DNA from: Desulfarculaceae bacterium
GTDB taxonomy: Bacteria > Desulfobacterota > Desulfarculia > Desulfarculales > Desulfarculaceae
Length of the DNA stretch: 64,000 bases
Assembly: GCA_021737145.1 (NCBI GenBank)
Contig: JAIPEN010000001.1
Span: forward strand, 248,001 to 312,000
Direction of reading: 5' to 3'
Positions 40,956 to 50,602 of the stretch are shown piece after piece (the stretch's first letter is position 1; the number at the start of each line of letters is the position of its first letter). Both the position numbers and the translations under genes were made by a program. The notes below the pieces were generated by a model. It did no database searches and had not been told where the DNA came from. It was given only the letters and a program-made list of their open reading frames with translations.

Positions 40956-41759
40956 TTAGGTGAGCCAGCGCTTACGGCGCTTATAATGCTTCACATCGCG
41001 GTAAGAGCGCTTGGTGCCCATATCGGTCATGCCCAGGTAAAAGCGCTTGACGTCCTCGTTGTTTTTCAGCTTCTCGGTGGTGTCGTCCAGGACGATCTTG
41101 CCGTTTTCCATGATATAGCCGTGGTCGGCGATATTCAGGGCCATGCGGGCGTTCTGCTCCACCAGCAGGATGGTGGTGTCCAGCTCCTTGTTGAGCTTGC
41201 CGATGATCTCGAATATCTCGCCCACCAGCAAGGGGCTAAGGCCCAGGGAGGGCTCGTCGAGCATCATCAGGCGTGGCTTGGCCATCATGCCCCGGCCGAT
41301 CACCAGCATCTGCTGCTCCCCGCCGCTCAAATAGCCGGCCAGGCCGTTCTCCCGCTCCTTGAGGCGGGGGAAGTAGTGATAGACCTGATCGATGCGCTTT
41401 TCCAACTCGCCCCGGGAGCACTTCTGGGTGTGGGCCGCGGCGATGAGGTTCTCCTTGGCGGTGAGGTCCTCGAAGACCCGGCGCCCCTCCATTACCTGGA
41501 AGACGCCCCGCTTGACGATGTCCTCGGGCTCGAGCTGGTTTATCTGCTCCCCGTCGAACTCGATGGCACCGTCGGTGACCTCGCCCTCCTCGGTCTTCAA
41601 AAGGCCGCTGATGGCCTTGAGGGTGGTGGTCTTGCCCGCGCCGTTGGCCCCCAGGACCGCCACGATCTGGCCCTGCTCCACGGTCAGGGACAGGCCCTTG
41701 AGCACCAGGATCACGTCATCGTAGATGACCTCGATGTTGTTCACCGACAGCAGCGGCAT
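40956..41759 (-). CDS. livF: Branched-chain amino acid-type ABC transporter ATP-binding protein LivF
   Basis: This is one of two ATPases of a HAAT-family (Liv) importer (267 residues). Walker A GANGAGKT is at 37-44, the signature is LSGGEQQM, and Walker B is LMMLDEP. The extra C-terminal basic tail (KRSYRDVKHYKRRKRW) is longer than in enteric LivF (about 237 residues) but common in deltaproteobacterial homologues associated with acyl-CoA ligases. It follows livK in the operon. Confidence 0.93.
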   Translation of the reverse strand: MPLLSVNNIEVIYDDVILVLKGLSLTVEQGQIVAVLGANGAGKTTTLKAISGLLKTEEGEVTDGAIEFDGEQINQLEPEDIVKRGVFQVMEGRRVFEDLTAKENLIAAAHTQKCSRGELEKRIDQVYHYFPRLKERENGLAGYLSGGEQQMLVIGRGMMAKPRLMMLDEPSLGLSPLLVGEIFEIIGKLNKELDTTILLVEQNARMALNIADHGYIMENGKIVLDDTTEKLKNNEDVKRFYLGMTDMGTKRSYRDVKHYKRRKRWLT

Positions 41760-41825
41760 ATCACGGTCCTTACCCTTTGAGGGATGAAGCGGGGGCCCCC
41801 GGAGGAGCCCCCGCGATAGTACGGC

Positions 41826-42989
41826 CTACCAGCCGATGTACTCCTTCTTGCGCGGGAAGTTCACGTCCTTGACCAGGTAGATCTTGCCGTCCTTGACGCC
41901 ACCGATTGCCATGGTGGTGTTGGGGCGGTGATCGCTGCCGGTGTAGGTGATGGGCGCGCAGAGCCCGCCGGTGTTGAAGTCCTTGAGGGTCTCCAGGGCG
42001 GCCTTGAGGCCGGGACCGTTGAGCTTGCCGGCCTTCTTGGCGCGCTTCAGGCCCTCGACCATGACCATGACCGACACCCAGGACTTGACGTAGTGCAGGG
42101 TGTACTTCTTGCCGCCGGCCGAGTCCACCACGGCCTTCATGCCGGGCACGTCGGCCCCGAAGGGCGCCACGGGCAGCATGCCAAAGGCGCGGCCCTCGGC
42201 GGCCTTGCCGGCCAGGCGGGGCAGGTTCTCGTCAAAGCCCCAGCAGTTGATCATGAACTTGGTGTTGATGCCGTGCTTGGCGGCGTCCTTGATGATCACC
42301 GCGGTGGAGGGAGTGGTGCCGCCGATCCAGGCGAAGTCCGGGTTGAACTTCTTCATGTGCAACAGCTGGCTGGTGGCGTCCATGGCCCTCAGGCTCACGA
42401 TCTCGTCCGGACCGATATTCAGGCCCAGCTTCTTGGCGTAGTCCTTGCCGGCCGGAATGGGGTTCTTGCCATAGGGGTGGTCGGGGTAGATGAAGACCAC
42501 CTTCTTGGCGCCCTGCTCCTTGGCGTAGATCATGGCCAAACGGATGGCCGTGGAATAGCTGGTGCCGATGAAGAAGTTGTAGGGGTTCTTCTTGGGGTCG
42601 GTCAGGTTGCCGTCGTAAGACGCGCTGAAGAACACGATCTTGGCCCGGTTGACCAGGGGACGGAGGGCGTTGGTGTCGCCGGTGCCCCAGCCCTGGATCA
42701 CGAACACCCGGTCCACGTCCTTGTACTTCTTGTACAGGTTCAGGGCCTCGGGGATTTTGTAGGCGTAGTCATTGGAGATCAGCTTGAGCATGTCTCCATT
42801 GATGCCCCCCTTGTCGTTCCAAAACTTGGTGGCGGCCACGGCGCCCTTTTGATAGTCCGCGCCCACCGCTCCGGTGGGGCCGGTCTGGTCGAAAATGCCG
42901 CCCACCTTGATTTCCTTGGCCATTGCCATCGGGGCCAGCACCAGGCAAGCCGCCGCCAGCAAGGCGATCATCCACACTGTTCTTTTCAT
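41826..42989 (-). CDS. ABC transporter periplasmic substrate-binding protein (LivK/Leu-Ile-Val type)
   Basis: This is the periplasmic binding component of the Liv-type importer (387 residues). A signal peptide (MIALLAAACLVLAPMAMA) is followed by a type I binding fold (EIKVGGIFDQTGPTGAVGADYQKG). GGAGAGGAA upstream supports ATG 42989. The ligand is uncertain. In operons carrying acyl-CoA ligases these proteins often bind aromatic or fatty acids rather than amino acids, which is inference from context. Confidence 0.92.
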   Translation of the reverse strand: MKRTVWMIALLAAACLVLAPMAMAKEIKVGGIFDQTGPTGAVGADYQKGAVAATKFWNDKGGINGDMLKLISNDYAYKIPEALNLYKKYKDVDRVFVIQGWGTGDTNALRPLVNRAKIVFFSASYDGNLTDPKKNPYNFFIGTSYSTAIRLAMIYAKEQGAKKVVFIYPDHPYGKNPIPAGKDYAKKLGLNIGPDEIVSLRAMDATSQLLHMKKFNPDFAWIGGTTPSTAVIIKDAAKHGINTKFMINCWGFDENLPRLAGKAAEGRAFGMLPVAPFGADVPGMKAVVDSAGGKKYTLHYVKSWVSVMVMVEGLKRAKKAGKLNGPGLKAALETLKDFNTGGLCAPITYTGSDHRPNTTMAIGGVKDGKIYLVKDVNFPRKKEYIGW

Positions 42990-43158
42990 GCGATTCCTCT
43001 CCCTTCCCAAGTTAAGCCTCGTCCCGGCGCCTGGCGGCGCCGTTGATAACGGGACCCTCTCCCGGCCTTGCGTGTATCCTCCCGTGCAAGCCTTCCGCCT
43101 TGTCGTCGCGCGGAAACCGGGATCATATTGCCATGGGGCTTTGTCTCGCCCCCTTGGT

Positions 43159-44220
43159 TTAATAAGAAAACGGCCATAACTTCCAATAGGCGCGAATGGT
43201 GTGCCAACGCGCCGCCATTCCGTCGGGCTCGAAGATCAGGAACAGGATCACCACGATACCGAAGACCATCTCGCGCAGGCTGGCGAAGATGTCGGAGATG
43301 TTGGGGAATATGCCGCTGAGCAACTCGGTGGGTATGCGCAGCACCTCGGGCAGCACCACCATGAAAATCACCCCGAAGATCGATCCCAGGACCTGGCCCA
43401 GGCCGCCCACGATGCACATGGCCAAATACTGCACGCTGAGCCACAGGGTGAAGTGCTCGTCGCTGATGATGGTGATGTAAAAGGCCCACAATCCGCCGGC
43501 GGTGCCCACCATGAACGAGCTGATGCCAAAGCTCATGATGCGGTACTTGAACAGGTTCACCCCGATCACCTCGGCCGAGAGATAGCGGTCCCTGACCGCC
43601 ACGAATGCCCGGCCGGTGCGGGTGCGGGCGACATTCTTGAGGTACATGGTGGCCCCGATCGCGAAGGCCAAGGCCAGGAAGTAGAACTTGAAGTCGCTGT
43701 CGAACTCGAAGTTGCCGATTTTGGCCGTGGGCACCAACAGGCCGGCCGAACCGCCGGTCAGGTGCTCCCAGTTGCGCATGGCGTAGACCAGGATGAACTG
43801 GGCGGCCAGGGTGGCGATGGCCAAATAGAGCCCGCGCAGCCTGAGCGAGGGGATGCCGAAGATCATGCCCACCCCCGCGGTGACCACCCCGGCCGCGGGC
43901 AGGCAAATCCAGAAAGGCCAACCCAGGTTGGCCAGGATGCCCGCGGTGTAGGCCCCCACGCCCATGAAGGCGCCGTGGCCCAGGGATATCTGGCCGGTGT
44001 AGCCGGTGAGCAGGTTCAGGCCGTGGGCCCCCACCAGGAAGATGAAGATGAGGATGAACATGTTGAGCATGTTTATCCCCACCCAATCGCTGACGGTCTG
44101 GGCGAAGAACGGGAAGGCCAGCAGGAAGATGCCCAGGGCGATCATCCAACCCCTCACCCACAAGGTGGGGAAGATGCTCTCATCCTTCTGGTAGGTCTCG
44201 AAGAATAGACCGCAGGGCAT
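43159..44220 (-). CDS. livM: ABC transporter permease LivM
   Basis: This is an inner-membrane permease of the Liv importer (353 residues). It has about ten hydrophobic segments and the family signatures GLNLLTGYTGQISLGHGAFMG and GRAFVAVRDRYLSAEVIGVN (the EAA-like loop contacting the ATPases). It lies 45 bases downstream of livH. Confidence 0.94.
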   Translation of the reverse strand: MPCGLFFETYQKDESIFPTLWVRGWMIALGIFLLAFPFFAQTVSDWVGINMLNMFILIFIFLVGAHGLNLLTGYTGQISLGHGAFMGVGAYTAGILANLGWPFWICLPAAGVVTAGVGMIFGIPSLRLRGLYLAIATLAAQFILVYAMRNWEHLTGGSAGLLVPTAKIGNFEFDSDFKFYFLALAFAIGATMYLKNVARTRTGRAFVAVRDRYLSAEVIGVNLFKYRIMSFGISSFMVGTAGGLWAFYITIISDEHFTLWLSVQYLAMCIVGGLGQVLGSIFGVIFMVVLPEVLRIPTELLSGIFPNISDIFASLREMVFGIVVILFLIFEPDGMAARWHTIRAYWKLWPFSY

Positions 44221-44265
44221 TTACGCCTCCCTAAAGTTGTCGCCTCGGCTGGGCCGCGGCCGGGC

Positions 44266-45153
44266 CTAGACCCGCTCGATCTCCTTGATGCCGAACAGAC
44301 CGTAGGGCTTGATCATCAGAATGATGATCAGCACTATGAACGGCGCGATCTCCTTGACCCCGCCGCCCAGGTAGACATCCAAATAAGAGCCCATGATGTT
44401 TTCCAGCACCCCGATGGTCAGGCCGCCGATGATGGCCCCGCCGATGGACTCCAGGCCGCCCAGGATAACCGCCGGAAACACCTTGAGGCCGAAGTCGCTC
44501 AGGGTGATGTTGATGCCGTTGATGTTGCCCACCAAAATGCCGCCCACCGCGCTGACCAGGGCGCCGATGGACCAGGAGATGGCGAACACCCGCTTGACGC
44601 TGATGCCCATGCTTTGGGCCACCTGCTGGTCGTTGGCCACCGCCCGCATGGATATGCCCACCCGGGTGAACTTGAAAAAGGCGGCGAACACCCCCAGGAA
44701 CACGGCGGCGAAGCCGAAGGTCCACAAATAGACCTCGCTAACCAGCACCGGCCCCAGGTATATGGCCTTTTGGCTGAAGATGGCCGGGGTGAACACCTTG
44801 ATCTGGGTGCCCCAGAGCATGGTCACCATCGACTTGAGCACCGCAGCCAGGGCGATGGTGATCATGATCACGCTGATGATGGGCTCGCCGATCATGGGCC
44901 GGAGCATCAGCCGCTCCAGCACCATGCCCATGAACACCGCGATGACCATGGTGATGAGGAAAGCCCAGACAATGGGCACGTGCAGCCCGGTGTAGAGCCA
45001 CCAGCAGACATACCCGCCCACCAACACGAACTCGCCCTGGGCGAAGTTGATGATGCTGGTGGACTTGTAGATCAGGGCAAAGCCCATGGCCACCAGGGCG
45101 TAGGCCGAGCCGATTACCAGCCCGGTTACGATAAGCTGCAAAAACTCTTGCAT
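44266..45153 (-). CDS. livH: ABC transporter permease LivH
   Basis: This is the second inner-membrane permease of the Liv importer (295 residues). Characteristic segments are YALVAMGFALIYKSTSIINFAQGEF near the N-terminus and MRAVANDQQVAQSMGISVKRVFAISW. It is located between the acyl-CoA ligase and livM, all on the minus strand with short gaps. Confidence 0.94.
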   Translation of the reverse strand: MQEFLQLIVTGLVIGSAYALVAMGFALIYKSTSIINFAQGEFVLVGGYVCWWLYTGLHVPIVWAFLITMVIAVFMGMVLERLMLRPMIGEPIISVIMITIALAAVLKSMVTMLWGTQIKVFTPAIFSQKAIYLGPVLVSEVYLWTFGFAAVFLGVFAAFFKFTRVGISMRAVANDQQVAQSMGISVKRVFAISWSIGALVSAVGGILVGNINGINITLSDFGLKVFPAVILGGLESIGGAIIGGLTIGVLENIMGSYLDVYLGGGVKEIAPFIVLIIILMIKPYGLFGIKEIERV

Positions 45154-45170
45154 GCGCCCTTCCTAGCTTG

Positions 45171-47189
45171 TTAGTGCACCGGCTTCCAGAACTGCCACCA
45201 CTTGCGCTCGGCCTCCAGGGCGTATTGATCCAGAGGCTTCATCTGGCGGATTTGCAGGTCGGTGATGATGGTGGCGGTCTTGCCGTCCTGGTACTTGATC
45301 TCGCTCTCCACGTGCACCTGGTCGGTGTCCTGGTACAGGGCCTCTATCTCCTTGGCGTAGCGCTCCGCGATGAAGCGCCGCCTGAGCTTGCGGGTACGGG
45401 TGAGCTCGCCGTCGTCCGGGTCGAACTCCTTGTAGAGAAGCAGGAACTTGGAGATGCGGGCCGCGTCGGGCAGCTCCCGGTTCACCCGCACCACCTCCTT
45501 TTCGATCAGGTCGTAGATCTCTTCCTTGGCGGCCAGGTCGGTGTAGGTGGTGTAGCCGACTCGGTGATCCTCGGCCCACTTGCCGGTGTGCTTGTAGTCG
45601 ATGCAGATGATGGCGGTCACGTAGGCCCGCTCGTGCCCCAGCACGCAGGGCTCCACGATGTAGGGGCAGAACTTGAGCTTGTTCTCGATGAACATGGGCG
45701 AGAAGCGGGCCCCGCTGGTCAGCTGCATCAGGTCCTTGACCCGGTCGATGCACACCAGGCGGTCCTCGTCGGTCACGTAGCCCGCGTCGCCCGAGTGCAG
45801 CCAGCCGTCCACGATGGTCTCGGCCGTGGCTTCGTCGTTTTTCAGGTAGCCCTCGAACAAGGCCGGCGAGCGGGAGATGATCTCGCCCACTCCCTCGGGG
45901 TCGGGCTCGTGGATCTTGACCTCGGTCTCGGGGATGGGCTCGCCCACGGAGGTGAAGTCCACCTTGCCCTCGCGGTGGATGCAGGAGATGCCCGATATCT
46001 CGGTCTGGCCGTAGATTTGCTTGAGGTTCACCCCGCAGGCGTGGAAGAAGCGGAACACGTCCGGCCCCAGGGCCGCGCCGCCGGTGGAGGCGGAGCGGAT
46101 GTTGGCGAATCCCAGCCGGTCCTTGAGCGCCCGGAAGAGCATGGCGTAGCTCATGCCGTACATGATCTTCCAGTACCAGGGCGGGGTCTGCTTGTTGAAG
46201 TGGAAATCGGCCATCTCGTAGCCGATGGGCATGCACAGGCGGTAGATCAGGCGCTTGAACCAGGAGGCGTCCAGATGGCGCACGATCACCGAGCGAGCCT
46301 GCTGCTCCCACACCCGGGGCGGGCTGAACACCACGTTGGGCCCGATCTCGTACAGATCGGCCATGGCCGTCTCGGGCTCCTCGGGGAAGTTGACCGTGAA
46401 GCCGATGGCCAGGGCGGTGGACACGCTCATCATCTGCTCCCCGATCCAGGGCAGGGGCAAAAAGCTGACGAACTCGTCATCGGGATACTTGGGGTCCACC
46501 TGGGCCAGGTTCAGGGCCATCTTGAGCATGTTGGAATGGGTGAGCAGGGAGCCCTTGGGGAACCCGGTGGTGCCCGAGGTGTAGGCCACCAGGGCCACGT
46601 CTTCCGGGGTCAGGCGCTCCACCGACTTTTCATAGTAGCCGGGGTTTTCCTTTTCGAACTCGCGCCCCATCTGCTCCACTTCCGGGAAGAAGATGAGCAG
46701 GGGGTCGTCATAGTCGCGCATGCCCTTGGGGTCGGTGTAGATCACCTTTTTGACCGAGGGCAGCTCGTGCTTCATGTCCAGGACCTTGTCGGCCTGCTCC
46801 TGGTCCTCGGCCACCACGAACTTGGCCCCGGAGTGGTCGATGACGTAGGCCACCTCGTTGAGGATGGAGTCCTGGTAGATGCCCAGGGGGTGGCCCTTGA
46901 GGCTCTGGACGGCCAGCTCGGCATAGACCCACTCGGGCCGGTTGTCGCCGATGATGGCCAGGGAGTCGCCGTCGGTAAAGCCCAGGGCGGCCAAACCCAG
47001 GGCCAGGTACTTCACGTGCTCGTGGTACTGGCGCCAGGTGAAGGACTGCCAGATGCCGTATTCCTTTTCCCTGAGCGCAACCTTGCCGTCGCCGTACTTG
47101 TCGGCATTGCGCTTGAGCAGGGCGGGCATGGTGTCCTTGCCGATGTCCGCGCCACTGGTTTCGGCTTGCAGATAGGTCTTCTGGGGCAC
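45171..47189 (-). CDS. Long-chain fatty acyl-CoA ligase (AMP-forming)
   Basis: This ligase activates a fatty or aryl acid to its CoA thioester (672 residues, long FACL/FadD15 type). Key motifs are the phosphate loop AYTSGTTGFPKG, the adenine-binding QIYGQTEISG, and HSGDAGYVTDEDRLVCIDRVKDL. The C-terminal part contains TRTRKLRRRFIAE, the probable catalytic region. It starts 21 bases after livG, which embeds it in the transporter operon, so import and activation are probably coupled. Confidence 0.9.
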   Translation of the reverse strand: MPQKTYLQAETSGADIGKDTMPALLKRNADKYGDGKVALREKEYGIWQSFTWRQYHEHVKYLALGLAALGFTDGDSLAIIGDNRPEWVYAELAVQSLKGHPLGIYQDSILNEVAYVIDHSGAKFVVAEDQEQADKVLDMKHELPSVKKVIYTDPKGMRDYDDPLLIFFPEVEQMGREFEKENPGYYEKSVERLTPEDVALVAYTSGTTGFPKGSLLTHSNMLKMALNLAQVDPKYPDDEFVSFLPLPWIGEQMMSVSTALAIGFTVNFPEEPETAMADLYEIGPNVVFSPPRVWEQQARSVIVRHLDASWFKRLIYRLCMPIGYEMADFHFNKQTPPWYWKIMYGMSYAMLFRALKDRLGFANIRSASTGGAALGPDVFRFFHACGVNLKQIYGQTEISGISCIHREGKVDFTSVGEPIPETEVKIHEPDPEGVGEIISRSPALFEGYLKNDEATAETIVDGWLHSGDAGYVTDEDRLVCIDRVKDLMQLTSGARFSPMFIENKLKFCPYIVEPCVLGHERAYVTAIICIDYKHTGKWAEDHRVGYTTYTDLAAKEEIYDLIEKEVVRVNRELPDAARISKFLLLYKEFDPDDGELTRTRKLRRRFIAERYAKEIEALYQDTDQVHVESEIKYQDGKTATIITDLQIRQMKPLDQYALEAERKWWQFWKPVH

Positions 47190-47210
47190 TAGCGCTTCTC
47201 CAGGCTCTGC

Positions 47211-48056
47211 TTACAAACCCAGCTTGGAATGGGCCGCGTCGTCGGCCCCTAGATAGGCCTCGATGACGTGGGAATTCTTGCTGACTTCCTCCGGGGTGCC
47301 CTGGGCTATCTTGGTGCCGAAGTCCAGCACCACCACGTTGTCGGAAATGTCCATGACCACGCCCATGTCGTGCTCGATGAGCACCACCGTGACCCCCCAC
47401 TCCTCGTTCACGTCGAGGATGAAGCGGGCCATGTCCTCTGTCTCTTCCAGGTTCATGCCGGCCATGGGCTCGTCCAAGAGCAGGATCTTGGGCCGCATGG
47501 CCAGGGCCCGGGCCAGCTCCACCCGCTTCTGCAGGCCATAGGGCAAGGTGCCCACCACCTGCTTGCGGATGGCTTCGATCTCCAAAAGGTCGATGATGCG
47601 CTCCTCGATCTCGGCGCGCACCTTCATCTCTTCTTTTTTGGCCTTGCCCAGATAGACCCCGCCGGACAAAAAGCCCGAATGCATGTGCACGTGATGGCCC
47701 AACTTGATGTTGTCCAGCACGGTCATGCCCCGAAACAGCTCGATATTCTGGAAGCTGCGGGCGATGCCCAGGGCGGCCACCTTGTGGGTGGCTATCTTGG
47801 ATATGTCCCTGCCGTTAAAGACGATGCTTCCCCGGTGGGGATGGTAGAAGCGGCAGATACAATTGAGGATGCAGGTCTTACCCGCCCCGTTGGGGCCGAT
47901 GATGGCCTGGATGTGCCCTTCCTGCACCTCGAAGCTGACTCCGCTCAAGGCGTTCAGCCCACCGAACCTTAGATGTATATCGTCAACGATGAGAAGAGGC
48001 GGTTTTGAGGCTGCTTGCTCTTGTCGCTTTTGCCCGGCAGTGCTAGGCGACGGCAT
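47211..48056 (-). CDS. livG: ABC transporter ATP-binding protein LivG
   Basis: This is the first gene of the Liv operon (281 residues). Walker A is [12 protein letters not shown], the signature region LPYGLQKRVELARALA is the LivG-type variant, and Walker B is KILLLDEP. The acidic loop MAGMNLEETEDM follows. The N-terminal 20 residues are extra and hydrophilic. A promoter and perfect palindrome lie upstream. Confidence 0.94.
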   Translation of the reverse strand: MPSPSTAGQKRQEQAASKPPLLIVDDIHLRFGGLNALSGVSFEVQEGHIQAIIGPNGAGKTCILNCICRFYHPHRGSIVFNGRDISKIATHKVAALGIARSFQNIELFRGMTVLDNIKLGHHVHMHSGFLSGGVYLGKAKKEEMKVRAEIEERIIDLLEIEAIRKQVVGTLPYGLQKRVELARALAMRPKILLLDEPMAGMNLEETEDMARFILDVNEEWGVTVVLIEHDMGVVMDISDNVVVLDFGTKIAQGTPEEVSKNSHVIEAYLGADDAAHSKLGL

Positions 48057-48299
48057 ATCTCCTCCCGGCCAGACCCGCCCTTGAAGCGGCGTCAGGGTCT
48101 AAGTGTCAAAAATCAACTTGGGTCCGGCTTTTTGAGCAACGCTGGAAAGGGCCTTTCTATGCAAATTTTGCGCTAGGCGGCGCCTTGGCTGCGTGAGCAT
48201 CATAGAATAAGCGAGCCTGCGGATTCAACCCCAAAAATGTCAAAAATGCTTGTTTTCTCAGGGATTGTGAATGATGGTTCAATTGGCGAGTCAAAGGAT

Positions 48300-48328
48300 A
48301 GTATACCTACCGACTGAGCGCTCAGTTT
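48300..48328 (-). promoter_or_regulatory. livG operon promoter overlapped by a TetR-like palindromic operator
   Basis: On the minus strand TATACT (48305-48300) forms a good -10 box about 240 bases before livG. ACTGAGCGCTCAGT (48313-48326), a perfect 14-bp palindrome, covers the spacer and -35 region. This is the usual site for repression by a TetR-family regulator of acyl-CoA metabolism. The repressor gene is not in this window. Confidence 0.5.
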
Positions 48329-49512
48329 TTTGTGGAATGCGCCGCATTTAGCCGGGGAGGCAGCCGCCGGGGCACCACCATCTCCCGGTGCCTTTTCAGG
48401 AACAGATCGTCGGTCATGCCGGCCAAAAAGTCGCGCACCACCGCCGCCGGGGGTTGCTTTTGGGCATACCCGGAATCCAGTCCATCCAGAAAGTCGGTAA
48501 ATATGGGGCTTTTTTGCCGCCCCTGCTCGAGGTCCTCCAGATAGCGCTCGAACATCAGCCCGAATGCGGCGGCTATCTTGGCGTGCTCGGTCTTGATGAG
48601 CGGGTGGGTGTAGATGCGCTCCAGGTTGAACGCCTTGAGCTGGTTGAGGGCCGCGCCCACCCGGGGGCTGAAGGCCATGAGGTCTTTTTCCAGGGAGTTG
48701 GCCGCCAGGTCTTCCACCAGGCGGTAAACAATGGTGCCGTTGCTCTCGCCCAAAACCTGGCGCACCTGGTCCGGCAGGGCCTCGCGCTGGATGAGCCCCA
48801 GGGCGATGGCGTCCTCCAGGTCGCGGCCCACATAGGCGATGGTGTCGGCCAGGCGCATGAGGCAGCCCTCCAGGGTCATGGGCGTGGTGGCCTGGCGCTG
48901 GCCGGCAATCATCCTGGCCATCTCTTGGTCCAGGGCCGTGAAATCCTTGCCCCGCCGCGGGCTTAGCTCAACGGTGTCGCTCTCGCCGTCGTGGGCCAGC
49001 ACCCCGTCCAATACCTGCAAGCTCAGGTTGAGCCCTTGCCCTCCCCTTTCCAGGCGCTCCAAAAAGTGCACGGATTGCAGATTGTGCCTAAAGGGCCCCA
49101 GGCCGTGCTCAATGCACTTGGCGCTCAAAAAGGATTCACCGTCATGCCCAAAGGGCGGGTGGCCCAGGTCGTGGGCCAGGGCGATGGCCTCCACCAGGTC
49201 CTCGTTGAGCCCCAGCATGCGGGCCAGCCCCCGTCCGATCTTGCTCACCAGTTGCACGTGCAGCACCCGGTGGGAGATGCGCTCGTTGTCCACCAGGGAG
49301 AACACCTGGGTCTTGTCGATATAGCGGGTGTAGGCCAGGGAATGCAGCACCCGGTCCGCATCCACCGCGAAGGCCAGGCGGTGGCCCTGCTCGGCCAGGG
49401 GATCGGGACGCCGGCGCAGGGCCTGCCGGCTCAGGCAGGCCAGGGGAGAGAGGGTGGCCTCCTCCCGCTGCTCCAGACGGCGGCGCAGGCCGCTCAGCAC
49501 CTCATTGCTCAA
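48322..49512 (-). CDS. dgt: dGTP triphosphohydrolase-like HD-domain protein
   Basis: Dgt-family enzymes hydrolyse dNTPs to deoxynucleoside and triphosphate. The protein has 396 residues. The HD motif is intact: ISHRVLHVQ supplies the first histidine, followed by ALAHDLGHPPFGHDGE. The N-terminal RLAFAVDADRVLHSLAYTRYIDKTQVF segment is typical. Its stop codon overlaps the palindrome of the liv operon promoter. The next gene on the other side is divergent. Confidence 0.88.
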   Translation of the reverse strand: MSNEVLSGLRRRLEQREEATLSPLACLSRQALRRRPDPLAEQGHRLAFAVDADRVLHSLAYTRYIDKTQVFSLVDNERISHRVLHVQLVSKIGRGLARMLGLNEDLVEAIALAHDLGHPPFGHDGESFLSAKCIEHGLGPFRHNLQSVHFLERLERGGQGLNLSLQVLDGVLAHDGESDTVELSPRRGKDFTALDQEMARMIAGQRQATTPMTLEGCLMRLADTIAYVGRDLEDAIALGLIQREALPDQVRQVLGESNGTIVYRLVEDLAANSLEKDLMAFSPRVGAALNQLKAFNLERIYTHPLIKTEHAKIAAAFGLMFERYLEDLEQGRQKSPIFTDFLDGLDSGYAQKQPPAAVVRDFLAGMTDDLFLKRHREMVVPRRLPPRLNAAHSTKN

Positions 49513-49634
49513 GCCTTTTCGCTCCGCTGTTTCGGGGAAAGGGATCAGCCTCCATTCAACCGTTCCGCCCCGGCCCTGTCAAGCCGCCCCACCCTTGCCT
49601 TGCCAGGCCGCTCCCGGGCCTTTAGACTGCTGCC

Positions 49635-50423
49635 ATGATCATCGCGGCCGACAACCTCACCACCTCGCGGCCCTCGGTGCGCCGGGCCCTGGAACAGCGC
49701 GACCAGGAGTTCGTCGCCGATCTCTGCGCCTCGTTGCATGCGGACGGCGCGGCCTGGATCGACCTGAACCCCGGCTATGTGCCCGCCGCCCGCCGGGCCG
49801 AGACCTGGCAGTGGCTCATCGCCACCGCCGAGGCGGCCAGCCCGGCCAAGCTGATCATCGACGCGGCCGACCCGGCCTCCCTGGAAACCGCCCTGGGTTT
49901 TTGCACCCGGGGCCCGGTGCTGAACATGGCCACCGCCGAGCCCTCGCGCCTGGGGCCGGTGCTGGACATCGCCGCCCACCACCATGCGCCGGTGATCGCG
50001 GCCTGCATGACCGCCACCGTGCCCCTGGAGTTGGAGGAGCGCCTGGCCCTGGCCGCGCTGATCGTGGAGCAGGCCCGGCGGCGGGGCATCGAGGGCCCCC
50101 GCCTGATCCTGGACCCCATGGTCATGCCCCTGGCCCTGCCCGGCGGCGAGGCCCACGCCGCGGCGGTGCTGGCCACCCTGCGGGCCATCCCCCAGGTCTT
50201 CGATCCCCCGCCCCGCCGGCTGATCGCGCTCAGCAACCTGGTCACCTCCACGGCCGGGGCCAAGGCCGGCTTTGCTGCCGCGCCCTACCTGGCCGCCGCG
50301 GCCGGGGCCGGGTTGGAGGTGGCCATGCTGGACGCGGCCGACCCGGAGCTCATGGCCACCGCCCGTTTGCTCAAGATATTCGCGGGCCGGGGCGTGTTCG
50401 CTCCCGGCGACTTCACAGGTTGA
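49635..50423 (+). CDS. Pterin-binding methyltransferase (DHPS-like, AcsE/MtrH-type)
   Basis: This 262-residue TIM-barrel protein is of the pterin-binding superfamily, which includes methyltetrahydrofolate:corrinoid methyltransferases. DLNPGYVP matches the DxNxG pterin-binding motif, KLIIDAADPASLETAL follows, and LILDPMVMPLA and IALSNLVTS form later strands. This branch of the family transfers a methyl group between methyl-THF and a corrinoid protein, for example in the acetyl-CoA pathway. No corrinoid protein gene is adjacent. A methyltransferase role is inferred over dihydropteroate synthase because the folP motifs around the pABA site are absent. Confidence 0.8.
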   Translation: MIIAADNLTTSRPSVRRALEQRDQEFVADLCASLHADGAAWIDLNPGYVPAARRAETWQWLIATAEAASPAKLIIDAADPASLETALGFCTRGPVLNMATAEPSRLGPVLDIAAHHHAPVIAACMTATVPLELEERLALAALIVEQARRRGIEGPRLILDPMVMPLALPGGEAHAAAVLATLRAIPQVFDPPPRRLIALSNLVTSTAGAKAGFAAAPYLAAAAGAGLEVAMLDAADPELMATARLLKIFAGRGVFAPGDFTG

Positions 50424-50602
50424 AACCAGCCCCTCTGCCGGTCCTCTCTTTTCTTCCCGCCACTGCACCTGCCCGAATCGCGGTTCATCCGGTATAATTC
50501 CCTCAGGCTGGACTATCTGTTGGGGGAATGTGTAGAGGCAGACAGCCGCGAATTCTCGCTCCGCTCTCTTTGAACGGGCCCCCGGCACGAGGATGCTGCA
50601 AT

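Noticed and set aside
45168..47192. A 674-codon open frame on the plus strand opposite the acyl-CoA ligase
   Set aside because: It mirrors the ligase gene almost exactly and has repetitive His/Gly/Val/Leu composition without recognisable domains.
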